This document shows positions 1 to 7,409 of a stretch of 64,000 nucleotides of DNA, piece by piece. This DNA comes from Mycobacterium sp. IDR2000157661. Lineage in GTDB: Bacteria; Actinomycetota; Actinomycetes; Mycobacteriales; Mycobacteriaceae. A program made the translations under genes and the position numbers. Below the pieces are notes generated by a model. It ran no database searches. It was not told where the DNA came from and saw nothing but the letters and a program-made list of their open reading frames with translations. Location: NCBI RefSeq assembly GCF_022317005.1, contig NZ_CP081006.1, positions 1,612,001 to 1,676,000 of the forward strand, in the 5' to 3' direction. The first letter of the stretch is position 1, and the number at the start of each line of letters is the position of its first letter.

Positions 1-9
1 CACGCGACA

Positions 10-729
10 CTACTTCCAGGCGAAGACCGGCTGCTCGAGGTCGTCGACCGGGTCGTGGCGGCCTTCGAGGCCCAGCCACCGCAACTGCAGCAGCACCGCG
101 CCGGTGGGGGCGTGGATCAGGTCGTTACCGAGGGGGATCTGCACGACCGGCCGCGGGCTCTCGGGGATCTCGACGAAGCGCGGCGAGTCTTCGCGCTGTA
201 ACTGGTGCAGCCCGACCCGGTACACCGCCGTCACCTCGTCGGGCGCCGGGTACAGCTCGAGGCGTCCTGCGCCCCAGATCACCACCGGCGTGATGACGTA
301 ACCGGACCGCGTCGAATAATCGTCCAGCAGGCCGAGCACCGTCGACCCGTCCAACCGGACCCCCACCTCCTCGTCGAGTTCGCGCAGCGCGGCATCGACC
401 ACGGTCTCGCCCGGGTCGAGCCGACCGCCGGGCAGCGCCCACTGCGCGGCGTGCGTCGAGAGTCGAGAGGCCCGTCGACACAGCAGAAACGCCGCGCCCC
501 CCGACACGTCGATCATGCGGCCGTCGAGGCCGTCCTCCGGCATCGGTCGCCCGGCGATCCAGTCCTCGACATCGGCGGGGTCCACCCTGTCCTCGCCCAG
601 TTCCGAATCGACCAGCACCACCGCCACCGCGGCGTGCCGCTTGGTGGGATCCGTCACGGCACGGCGCTCATGCCGGGCGATGTTCGCGCGGATTCGGTCC
701 CGCAGCGCCTCGTCGTAGCGGATGGTCAC
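10..729 (-). CDS. NUDIX hydrolase, CoA-diphosphatase-like
   Basis: A 239-residue NUDIX protein that should hydrolyse a nucleoside diphosphate linked to another group, using Mg2+ in the cytoplasm. The NUDIX box is complete at about residues 102-124: GRLDPGE, then REL and EEVGV with exact spacing. Just before it, LLCRRASRLSTHAAQ and PGG resemble the extra signature of CoA pyrophosphatases (NudL), so CoA or a CoA ester is a reasonable substrate guess. I chose the GTG at 727-729 because the domain starts there; the frame stays open to 963 only because it runs backwards through the peptide repeats. It diverges from the repeat-peptide gene, with about 90 bases between the starts. Confidence 0.85.
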   Translation of the reverse strand: MTIRYDEALRDRIRANIARHERRAVTDPTKRHAAVAVVLVDSELGEDRVDPADVEDWIAGRPMPEDGLDGRMIDVSGGAAFLLCRRASRLSTHAAQWALPGGRLDPGETVVDAALRELDEEVGVRLDGSTVLGLLDDYSTRSGYVITPVVIWGAGRLELYPAPDEVTAVYRVGLHQLQREDSPRFVEIPESPRPVVQIPLGNDLIHAPTGAVLLQLRWLGLEGRHDPVDDLEQPVFAWK

Positions 730-820
730 CGCTCGACCATAGCCGTGGCTGCCAAGCACCTTGTTTGCGTCGTAACCTGCAGGGCAACACCGTGCGGTAC
801 GACCACAACAGAAGGGGACC

Positions 821-1072
821 ATGATGGCACTCGACGACGACGACATCACCACCTCCGGCGGCGGCGGCGAAGGCACCGCCGACGGCGGCTCCAACCCCGA
901 GGGCCATGACGGTGGCGCCGACGGCACCGCAGGCGGCGAAGGCACCGCCGACGGCGGCTCCAACCCCGAGGGTCACGACGGTGGCGCCGACGGCACCGCA
1001 GGCGGTGAAGGCACCGCCGACGGCGGCTCCAACCCCGAGGGTCATGACGGCGGTGCCGACGGCACCGCGTGA
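821..1072 (+). CDS. Gly/Asp-rich peptide with three 23-residue repeats, possible JmjC oxygenase substrate
   Basis: A putative 83-residue peptide with no recognised domain. A short acidic leader (MMALDDDDITTSGG) is followed by three identical copies of GGEGTADGGSNPEGH plus DGGADGTA, with the stop directly after the last copy. Each copy has one His, one Asn, four Asp/Asn-type side chains and many Gly. The copies differ in DNA at six sites, all silent third positions in this frame, which shows the frame is under protein-level selection. A good ribosome site (AAGGGG) lies 6 bases before the ATG. A JmjC/cupin oxygenase gene and an Fe-S protein gene follow on the same strand. I infer a ribosomally made, post-translationally hydroxylated peptide; the modification and final role are unknown. 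Confidence 0.7.
   Translation: MMALDDDDITTSGGGGEGTADGGSNPEGHDGGADGTAGGEGTADGGSNPEGHDGGADGTAGGEGTADGGSNPEGHDGGADGTA
863..1069 (+). repeat. Three perfect-length 69-bp tandem repeats inside the peptide gene
   Basis: The units are 863-931, 932-1000 and 1001-1069, each exactly 23 codons. Differences are Gly GGC/GGT, His CAT/CAC and Ala GCA/GCG swaps only. Because 69 is a multiple of three and the array has no stop, two other frames stay open across it. This explains long spurious extensions on both strands and makes the start of the downstream JmjC gene ambiguous. Copy number is likely to vary between strains by slippage or unequal recombination. Confidence 0.95.
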
Positions 1073-1094
1073 CATCTGCTCGATTCTGAGCCCG

Positions 1095-2303
1095 ATGCTT
1101 CAGCGCTGCATCGCGACCGACGCCCGGACGTTCGCCGACGAGTACTGGGGTCGCAAGCCGTTACTCAGCAGAGCCGAGGCGCTGCCCCGCGACTTCGGCG
1201 ATCTACTCAGCCCCGACACGGTGGACGAGTTGATCGCCGAGCGCGGGGTACGCGCGCCGTTCGTCCGGCTGGCCAAAGAGGGCGACGTCCTGGCCAAGGA
1301 CTGCTATCTCGGGCCCGCCGGTTTCGGCGCGGAGGTGACCGATCAGCTCGACTCGGCGAAGGTGCTCGGCGAATTCGCCTCCGGCGCAACGATTGTGCTG
1401 CAGGGCCTGCACCGGCTGTGGCCCCCGCTGATCGACTTCGTCCGGCAGGCGGTCGACGATGTCGGGCACCCGGTACAGGCGAACGCGTACATCACGCCGC
1501 CGGTCAACCGCGGCTTCGCCCCGCACTACGACGTCCACGACGTCTTCATCCTGCAGGCCGCCGGGCAGAAGCGCTGGATGGTGCACGAGCCCGTCCATGA
1601 GCACCCACTGCCGTCGCAGCCATGGACCCGGCACCGCGAGGCGATCGCCGAGCGGGTCGCGACCGAACCGGTCATCGACACCGTGCTGAGTCCCGGCGAT
1701 GCGCTGTACCTGCCCCGCGGTTGGGTGCACTCCGCGCAGGCCATGGAGTCCACGTCGATCCACCTCACCATCGGGGTCTCGACGACGACGGGAGTCGACG
1801 TGGCTCGCGCGGTGGTCGAACAGCTGGCGACCGACGCCGCGTTCCGGCGCTCACTGCCCATGGGCGTCGATCAGACCGACGTTGACGAGACCATCGCCAC
1901 GGTGACCAAGGTGATGGCCGAGATGGTGGCGTCGCTGCGCGACGACGCGGCCGGCCTGAGCGGTGGCGCGGCCGCGCAGTTGGCTCGACGCTACGTCGAC
2001 CAAACCCGCCCGGTCGCGGTACGACCCCTGGCTTCGCTGTCGGCAGACGCCGCAACGACGGCCGTGCGGTGGCGCCATGGACTGGTCGCGACCGTCGAAC
2101 GGCGCGAGGGTCGAATCGTGCTGCGCCTGCCCGACCGCACCATGACGTTCCCGGATTCCTGTGCAGATGCCGTCGTGGCGCTGCACCGCGGACTGGTGAC
2201 CGACGCCGCCGCAATGCCCGGACTCGACCGCCAGGATGCGACAGTGCTCATTCGCCGGCTGCTGCGGGAGGCCGTCCTCGTTCCGGTGCCCGGTCGCGCA
2301 TGA
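1095..2303 (+). CDS. JmjC/cupin (ribosomal-oxygenase-like) Fe(II)/2-oxoglutarate dioxygenase
   Basis: A 402-residue protein of the cupin_4/JmjC type (YcfD, MINA53 and NO66 relatives), which hydroxylate Arg, His or Asn side chains using iron, O2 and 2-oxoglutarate. The iron triad is visible: H144-Y-D146 in APHYDVHDVF and H212 in LYLPRGWVHSAQ, with the typical ILQAAGQKRW strand between. A helical winged C-terminal part follows, as in ribosomal oxygenases. The start is uncertain: ATG 1095 is chosen, while in-frame ATG 1044 and GTG 1053 would overlap the peptide gene by about 20-30 bases. The gene follows the repeat peptide by 22 bases and overlaps the next gene by ATGA, so the three are probably co-translated. 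The peptide repeats are the obvious candidate substrate, but a ribosomal protein is the alternative. Confidence 0.85.
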   Translation: MLQRCIATDARTFADEYWGRKPLLSRAEALPRDFGDLLSPDTVDELIAERGVRAPFVRLAKEGDVLAKDCYLGPAGFGAEVTDQLDSAKVLGEFASGATIVLQGLHRLWPPLIDFVRQAVDDVGHPVQANAYITPPVNRGFAPHYDVHDVFILQAAGQKRWMVHEPVHEHPLPSQPWTRHREAIAERVATEPVIDTVLSPGDALYLPRGWVHSAQAMESTSIHLTIGVSTTTGVDVARAVVEQLATDAAFRRSLPMGVDQTDVDETIATVTKVMAEMVASLRDDAAGLSGGAAAQLARRYVDQTRPVAVRPLASLSADAATTAVRWRHGLVATVERREGRIVLRLPDRTMTFPDSCADAVVALHRGLVTDAAAMPGLDRQDATVLIRRLLREAVLVPVPGRA

Positions 2304-3193
2304 CCGCAGCCAACCGGGTGCCGTGCAGCGACCAGTCGCTGGCCCGCGACGACCCGATGTACGGCACCGCGTCGGCGGGCTCGAAGTGGCTGATGATCGA
2401 GTTGTCCGGCGGCTGGGGGCCGTTGGCATTCCTGCAGTCACCCAACTGCATCGACCCCGACGTCGGGCGCGCCATTGTGCGCAGGGCCGAGAAGGCCGGC
2501 ATGCGCATCGCGGCGATCCGCCGCCACGGTCGGCGCCCCGACGTCGCGCGGTGGCGGTGGTTCGTGGCGCATTCCGACGTCGGACGCGAGGCCCTCTACG
2601 CCGGCGAGGTCGCCGATCCACGCGAGTTCCTGGACATCGACCTGGACGGCGGCGACGGCCGACTGTGCGCCGATCCACTGGTGGCGGTGTGCGCGCACGG
2701 TAAGCACGACCAGTGCTGCGCGGTACGCGGCCGCGGCGCTTGCCGGGCCATCGCCACAAAGTTCCCCGAGTTCACCTGGGAGTGTTCGCATCTGGGCGGC
2801 GATCGGTTCGCGGCGACGATGCTCATTCTCCCGGCGGGGCTGTGCTACGGGCGGGTCGACTCGGCGGACTCGGTCGATCTGGTGCGCCGCTATCTCGACG
2901 GGCGCCTCGACAACAGGTTCCTGCGCGGGCGGACGTCGCTGCCCCATGCGGTGCAGGCCGCCCAGTATTTCGCCAGGGACAAGTACGGCGATGACCGGAT
3001 CGACGCGCTGCACCCGCTGGACGTCACCCGCGGCGAGCATCAGATTCGCGTGGTGCTCGCCGGCGAGCGCGGGCCGGTCGAAGTCGTTCTTCACGAGCAG
3101 TTGTCGGAGCCGTTGTTGTCGCAGTGCCGGGCCAAGGTCGCCGGCCAGGTCCGCGTCTTCGCGCTGGGGTCGATCGGCCTGACGTCGGCGTGA
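2300..3193 (+). CDS. Sucrase/ferredoxin-like (Suc_Fer) thioredoxin-fold Fe-S protein
   Basis: A 297-residue member of the sucrase/ferredoxin-like family (PF06999 type), a thioredoxin fold thought to hold a [2Fe-2S] cluster. The signature CAHGKHDQCC at residues 131-140 and SHLGGDRF near 163-170 carry the family Cys and His ligands. A further Cys is at 148. The start ATG overlaps the stop of the JmjC gene (ATGA at 2300-2303), which signals translational coupling. This suggests the Fe-S protein serves the oxygenase, perhaps as electron donor keeping its iron reduced, or takes part in peptide maturation. The role is inference; members of this family are poorly characterised. Confidence 0.8.
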   Translation: MTAANRVPCSDQSLARDDPMYGTASAGSKWLMIELSGGWGPLAFLQSPNCIDPDVGRAIVRRAEKAGMRIAAIRRHGRRPDVARWRWFVAHSDVGREALYAGEVADPREFLDIDLDGGDGRLCADPLVAVCAHGKHDQCCAVRGRGACRAIATKFPEFTWECSHLGGDRFAATMLILPAGLCYGRVDSADSVDLVRRYLDGRLDNRFLRGRTSLPHAVQAAQYFARDKYGDDRIDALHPLDVTRGEHQIRVVLAGERGPVEVVLHEQLSEPLLSQCRAKVAGQVRVFALGSIGLTSA

Positions 3194-3251
3194 GACCAGC
3201 ACCGACCGGGTATTCCACGCTGTCACCCTTCGGCCGACCGTCAGGACACCC

Positions 3252-4070
3252 GTGAGCAAGACCTCTCAGCGCGAACTCGGCGAGACCGACAGTCCCATCG
3301 AGGACTCGCTCGAACAATCCTTCCGGCGCATCGTCGACGAGGGCACCCAGCGGCTGCACCGCAGCTTCCGCGAGGTGCTCGTCACGGGCTTCTTCGGCGG
3401 CACCGAGGTCGCGGTCGGTGTGCTGGCCTACCTGTCGGTGCTCACCGCCACCGACAGCCACCTGCTGGCCGGACTCGCGTTCTCGATCGGCTTCCTGGCG
3501 ATGCTGCTCGGCCGCAGCGAGCTGTTCACCGAGGGGTTCCTGGTGCCGGTGACGACCGTCGCCGCCAAGCGCGCCAACGTCGCCCAGCTGCTGAAGCTCT
3601 GGGGCGGAACGCTGCTGGCCAACCTCGTCGGCGGCTGGGTGATCATGTGGCTGATCATGACGGCCTACCCCAAATTGGAGGAGCGGGCCATCGAGTCCGG
3701 CACGCACTTCGCCACCGCACCGCTGTCGCTGGAGACGATGGCGTTGGCCCTGCTCGGTGGAATGGTCATCACCCTGATGACCCGGATGCAGCAGGGCACC
3801 GAGTCGGTGTTCGGCAAGATCGCGGCGGCCGTCGCGGGCGCCTTCCTGCTCGCCGGAACGCAGATGTTCCACTCGATCCTCGATTCGCTGCTGATCTTCG
3901 GGGCGCTCATCACCGGGCACGCACCGTTCGGCTACACCGACTGGCTCTACTGGTTCAGCTACACCGTCGTGGGCAACTTGGTGGGCGGTCTGCTGCTCGT
4001 CACCCTGCTACGGCTGCTGCGCAGCAAGGATCGCATCCGCGACGAGCGCCGGCAGGCCGAGGCATCCTGA
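3252..4070 (+). CDS. Formate/nitrite transporter (FNT) family membrane channel
   Basis: A 272-residue polytopic membrane protein of the FNT family, pentameric channels for formate, nitrite or similar small monovalent anions. About 45 charged N-terminal residues precede six hydrophobic segments. The first FNT segment is visible in LVTGFFGGTEVAVGVLAY and the re-entrant loop region in LLGRSELFTEGFLVPVT. The second-half signature lies around GTESVFGK and HSILDSLL. Length agrees with the family. The start is GTG 3252, placed 59 bases after the Suc_Fer stop, so it could be read from the same transcript or from its own promoter. The substrate cannot be told from sequence. Confidence 0.85.
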   Translation: MSKTSQRELGETDSPIEDSLEQSFRRIVDEGTQRLHRSFREVLVTGFFGGTEVAVGVLAYLSVLTATDSHLLAGLAFSIGFLAMLLGRSELFTEGFLVPVTTVAAKRANVAQLLKLWGGTLLANLVGGWVIMWLIMTAYPKLEERAIESGTHFATAPLSLETMALALLGGMVITLMTRMQQGTESVFGKIAAAVAGAFLLAGTQMFHSILDSLLIFGALITGHAPFGYTDWLYWFSYTVVGNLVGGLLLVTLLRLLRSKDRIRDERRQAEAS

Positions 4071-4074
4071 GGCG

Positions 4075-4428
4075 ATGACCGACAACCCGGCAGGAGTCGT
4101 CGAGTCGGTCGACCCGCCGGGGCGGGCGCGGCGGCGATGACGGCGCATCGCGGTGGTGCTCGCCGTGCTGCTGCTGGCCCACCAACCCAAGCAGGTGGTC
4201 CATGCCGCCCGCGCCGGGGTGGACCTGCAGCTGTCGGGGCACACGCACGGCGGCCAGATCTGGCCGTTCAACGTCCTGGTGCGGCTGGAGCAGCCGGTGG
4301 TGCACGGCCTGAGCCGCCACGGGGAGCGGACCCAGCTCTACACCAGTCGCGGTACCGGTTTCTGGGGTCCGCCGTTTCGGGTGTTCGCACCCAGCGAGAT
4401 CACGCTGCTGACCCTGCGCCGACCGTAA
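4075..4428 (+). pseudogene. Metallophosphoesterase remnant (YkuE-like), N-terminus and C-terminus only
   Basis: A decayed calcineurin-like phosphoesterase. An ATG at 4075 opens a frame that hits TGA at 4138-4140. In the same frame the sequence resumes with a membrane-segment-like stretch (RRIAVVLAVLLL) and then jumps straight into the family C-terminus: LAHQPKQVVHAARAGVDLQL, then SGHTHGGQ, the metal-binding motif, and a normal end. The catalytic middle, with the DxH and GNHD motifs of a protein usually about 300 residues long, is missing. So there is both an in-frame stop and a large internal deletion. It begins 4 bases after the FNT stop. Confidence 0.8.
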
Positions 4429-4439
4429 CGGCCGGCGGC

Positions 4440-5279
4440 TCAGGCGTTCTGGGCAGCGGCCCGGGCCCGCTCTGTCATCGACGCGACCACTCCGCCGTCG
4501 TTGAGGATGTCGGTGCCGGTGAGGTAGCCGGCCTTGGGCCCGGCGCAGAACGCGAACAGCTCCGCCATCTCCTCGGCCGTCCCCCACCGCGGGACGGCGG
4601 CGTCGGTCACCATCGCGCCCGCGCCCGCCTGCTCCTCGAGCCTGCCCATCTCGGTGTCGACCGAACCCGGCGAGACCGACACGATGCGCAATCCCCGCCC
4701 GGTGAACCGCTCGGCCTGCGAGCTGCTGTACCACCGGACGAAGCTCTTGCTCACCGCATACGCGATCCCGGACCGCAGCTCCTCGGGAACGACGGCACAC
4801 GCCTCGAGCATGTCGCGCAGGAAAGCCTCGCCGTCGTGCATCGCCGCAGGGAAGCCGGCCGTCGGGATCATCTCCGCAGGCAACAGGTGGGCCGCCATCG
4901 ACGCCACGTTGACGATCGCTGCGCCTCGGCCCGCCGTCTCGTGGAAGACCTCGTTCACGTTGACGGTGCCGATCGCGTTGGTCCGCATCACGTACTCCGC
5001 GTCGCCCATGCTGGGGCTCACGCCGGCGGTGTGGATCACCGACGCGATGGCGCCCATACGCGATGCGATCTCGAAGAGCGACGCGACGGCCTGCCGATCG
5101 GTGACGTCACAGTGCACTCCGGTGGCGGCGATCCCGCGGTCGGTCAACGCGGCCGTCGCGTCGTCGAGGCGGTCCCGGCGGATGTCGCACAGCACGATCG
5201 CATGATCCTGTCCGACGATTTCGGCGGTGGCTCGCCCCATGCCGCCTGCGCCGCCGGTGATGACCGAGACCGAAACCAT
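4440..5279 (-). CDS. SDR family NAD(P)-dependent oxidoreductase
   Basis: A 279-residue classical short-chain dehydrogenase/reductase. The cofactor motif TGGAGGMG is at residues 8-15, NVAS supplies the catalytic Ser near 124-127, and the YxxxK pair is Y174/K178 in YAVSK. The C-terminus LTGTDILNDGGV is typical of FabG-like enzymes. An insert around 130-165 is longer than usual. Related mycobacterial enzymes are often called 3-alpha-hydroxysteroid or carveol dehydrogenases, but the substrate cannot be told here. I chose the ATG at 5277-5279 since the Rossmann strand starts immediately after it. A palindrome at 5303-5316 lies just upstream, so the gene is probably repressor-controlled. Confidence 0.85.
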   Translation of the reverse strand: MVSVSVITGGAGGMGRATAEIVGQDHAIVLCDIRRDRLDDATAALTDRGIAATGVHCDVTDRQAVASLFEIASRMGAIASVIHTAGVSPSMGDAEYVMRTNAIGTVNVNEVFHETAGRGAAIVNVASMAAHLLPAEMIPTAGFPAAMHDGEAFLRDMLEACAVVPEELRSGIAYAVSKSFVRWYSSSQAERFTGRGLRIVSVSPGSVDTEMGRLEEQAGAGAMVTDAAVPRWGTAEEMAELFAFCAGPKAGYLTGTDILNDGGVVASMTERARAAAQNA

Positions 5280-5302
5280 ACGACGTGTATACCAAATACG
5301 AG

Positions 5303-5316
5303 ACAAAACGTCTTGT
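5303..5316. promoter_or_regulatory. Near-perfect palindrome (candidate operator) upstream of the SDR gene
   Basis: ACAAAACGTCTTGT reads ACAA-x-ACGT-x-TTGT on both strands, with one mismatched pair. It lies 24 bases upstream of the SDR start. A possible -10 (TATACA, minus strand, 5291-5286) sits 6 bases before the ATG, so the palindrome would cover the -35/spacer zone. That is the expected place for a TetR-type repressor site. No regulator gene is adjacent. Confidence 0.45.
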
Positions 5317-5341
5317 AAAACTCCCCCTCGCGGTGGGTCGG

Positions 5342-5641
5342 TCAGCAGCCGAGTTCGACGGTGGCGGCGCTGACGATATCCATGGCGCCGCCGGGCGATA
5401 CGCCGAGGTCCTGCTGGACCATCTCGGCGGCATAGCGCGAGCCCACGCCCTGCTCGATGACGGCGCAGACCTTGTAGCCCTCGGACAGCAGTTGCTCAGG
5501 AGTGAGGAACCGGTACCTGTCCTGCAGCAACCACAGGTAGTCGGCATCCTGGGCCGTGGCCGGGGAGGCTGTGGCCAGCGCGGATGCGGCCAGTGCGGCC
5601 GCTGCGAGCCATAGCGAACCGGTCCGTCGCATGTGGGACAT
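5342..5641 (-). CDS. DUF732 secreted small protein
   Basis: A 99-residue exported protein. A Sec signal peptide covers about residues 1-30 (MRRTGSLWLAAAALAASALA, then ATASPATAQD). The mature part is a DUF732 helical domain common in mycobacteria, with two Cys (one near 58, one as the last residue) that should form a disulfide. LTPEQLLSEGYKVCAVIEQG is the family core. The ATG at 5641 is supported by the strong ribosome site GGGGAGG a few bases before it. Function in this family is unknown; it is cell-wall associated or secreted. The gene sits alone between the SDR and glutamate-synthase-like genes. Confidence 0.85.
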   Translation of the reverse strand: MSHMRRTGSLWLAAAALAASALATASPATAQDADYLWLLQDRYRFLTPEQLLSEGYKVCAVIEQGVGSRYAAEMVQQDLGVSPGGAMDIVSAATVELGC

Positions 5642-5742
5642 GGTTTCCTCCCCTGTGATGCAGTGACGCTGAGCCGATGCTATGCGTGCGCTCTCGCGAC
5701 CGTTGGCAAATCATGGGCCCCGGCTGATCGAGACTCGTGTCA

Positions 5743-7320
5743 TCAGCCCGCCGCGGTCGCCGACTCCGGTGCCGAACGGCCACGCGGTTCGCGGTCCGTC
5801 ATCAGCCTGATGATCTGCTGCCGGTCAGCGTCCGACGGCAGACCCATGTCGGGACGGTAGCCGTAGACCTCGTGCAACGGCGTGACGCCGGTGCGGCCGG
5901 TGAGGATGTCGACCGATTCGGTGCTGATCAGGCCGGGATGCTCCACCCCGCAGGCCTCGGCCACCTTCACCAGATCGCGGCGCAGCGCCTTGATGTAGTT
6001 CGCGGCGCGAACGGCCTTGTCCTGGGGAACGAGCCCGCGGGCCAGCCAGGTGTTCTGGGTGGCGACGCCGGTCGGGCAGGTGTCGGTGTGGCACTTCTGC
6101 GCTTGGATGCAGCCGATCGCCAACATCGGCTCCCGCGCGACGTTCACCATGTCGCAGCCCAGGGCGAAGCCGATCACCGCATTGTCGGGCAGGCCGAGCT
6201 TTCCGCCGCCGATGAAGGTGACCTGCTCGTGCAGATTGCGTTCGGCGAAGATGCGGTACACCTGGGCGAAACCCAGCTGGAACGGGAGCGAGACGCTGTC
6301 GGTGAAGATCATCGGCGCGGCGCCGGTGCCGCCCTCACCACCGTCGATCGTCACGAAGTCGACACCGCGGTCCGTCTCACGCATGGCGTCGGCGAGGTCG
6401 CACCAGAAGTCGAGATCCCCCACCGCCGACTTGATGCCCACCGGCAGACCCGTCTCGGCGGCGAGCATCTCCACCCAGTCGAGCAGGCTGTCGGTGTCGT
6501 CGAACTCGGCGTGCCGCGACGGGCTGACACAGTCACGTCCCTCCGGGACCCCGCGGGCCGCAGCGATCTCGGCGGACACCTTGGCGGCGGGCAGCAGGCC
6601 GCCGAGGCTGGGCTTGGCGCCCTGGCTGAGCTTGACCTCCAACGCGCGCACCGGCGCACCGGCGACGACGTCCTTGAGCATGTCGAGGTTGAAGCGGCCG
6701 TCTTCGTCGCGGCACCCGAAGTAGGCGGTGCCGATCTGGAAGATCAGCTCCCCGCCGTGCCGGTGGTGGCGCGATATGCCGCCCTCTCCCGCGTTGTGCA
6801 GGCAGCCGGCCAGTCGGGCCCCTCGGTTGAGGGCCTCGGTGGCGTTGCCCGAGAGCGACCCGAAGCTCATCGCGGAGATGTTCACCACCGACTGCGGGCG
6901 GAACGCCTTGCGCCTGTTGCGCGGGCCGCCGAGAACTTTGGCGCACGGCAGCTCGACCTCGTAGCCGGCTCCCGGCGAGGTGGGCGGCGTCGCCCGCGGG
7001 AAGGTCCGGTGCTTGATGACGGGATAGCCGGCCGTGTGCTCCACATCGTTGTCGGTGCCGAAGCCGAAGTAGTTGTTCTCCTTCTTCGCCGAGGCGTACA
7101 CCCACCGGCGCTGATCCCGGGTGAACGGCCGCTCCTCGTCGTTGGCCGCGACGATGTACTGCCGCAACTCCGGTCCGACCGACTCGATCAGGTACCGGGC
7201 ATGCCCGATCAGCGGGTAGTTGCGCAGCAGCGCGTGCTTGTGTTGGAAGAGATCGTGCGCGACGACAGCCGCCACGGCGGAGGCGGCCGCAGCGGCGATA
7301 CCACGAAGTGACCGGCCCAT
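5743..7320 (-). CDS. FMN-binding glutamate synthase-like protein (GltB2 domain only)
   Basis: A 525-residue protein with the FMN/TIM-barrel domain of glutamate synthase but no N-terminal glutaminase and no C-terminal beta-helix domain. The barrel signature GGEGGTGAAPMIFTD is clear, and a [3Fe-4S]-type cysteine set is present: C-x5-C-x4-C in CIQAQKCHTDTCPTGVATQ. An N-terminal hydrophobic stretch (residues 5-22) could anchor it to the membrane. Stand-alone versions are widespread in actinobacteria and archaea; their substrate is not settled, and classical glutamate synthesis without the glutaminase domain is doubtful. It is divergent from the amidase gene. Confidence 0.85.
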   Translation of the reverse strand: MGRSLRGIAAAAASAVAAVVAHDLFQHKHALLRNYPLIGHARYLIESVGPELRQYIVAANDEERPFTRDQRRWVYASAKKENNYFGFGTDNDVEHTAGYPVIKHRTFPRATPPTSPGAGYEVELPCAKVLGGPRNRRKAFRPQSVVNISAMSFGSLSGNATEALNRGARLAGCLHNAGEGGISRHHRHGGELIFQIGTAYFGCRDEDGRFNLDMLKDVVAGAPVRALEVKLSQGAKPSLGGLLPAAKVSAEIAAARGVPEGRDCVSPSRHAEFDDTDSLLDWVEMLAAETGLPVGIKSAVGDLDFWCDLADAMRETDRGVDFVTIDGGEGGTGAAPMIFTDSVSLPFQLGFAQVYRIFAERNLHEQVTFIGGGKLGLPDNAVIGFALGCDMVNVAREPMLAIGCIQAQKCHTDTCPTGVATQNTWLARGLVPQDKAVRAANYIKALRRDLVKVAEACGVEHPGLISTESVDILTGRTGVTPLHEVYGYRPDMGLPSDADRQQIIRLMTDREPRGRSAPESATAAG

Positions 7321-7409
7321 TGCCGTTGGGTTTCCGAATGGTCGCCGCTCAAAACAGATCCAGCGAACCGGCTGTCCTCAACCCGCGGGGTGCGGCATAC
7401 GGTCGGAGG

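Noticed and set aside
730..963. N-terminal extension of the NUDIX protein across the repeats
   Set aside because: Pro-rich antisense of the peptide repeats; the NUDIX protein starts naturally at GTG 729.
906..1094. Pro/Ala/Thr-rich N-terminal extension of the JmjC protein from ATG 906
   Set aside because: It is the repeat array read in another frame. Changes between repeats are silent only in the peptide frame.
5737..7311. 524-codon frame opposite the glutamate-synthase-like gene
   Set aside because: Antisense shadow; the minus strand has the FMN and Fe-S motifs.
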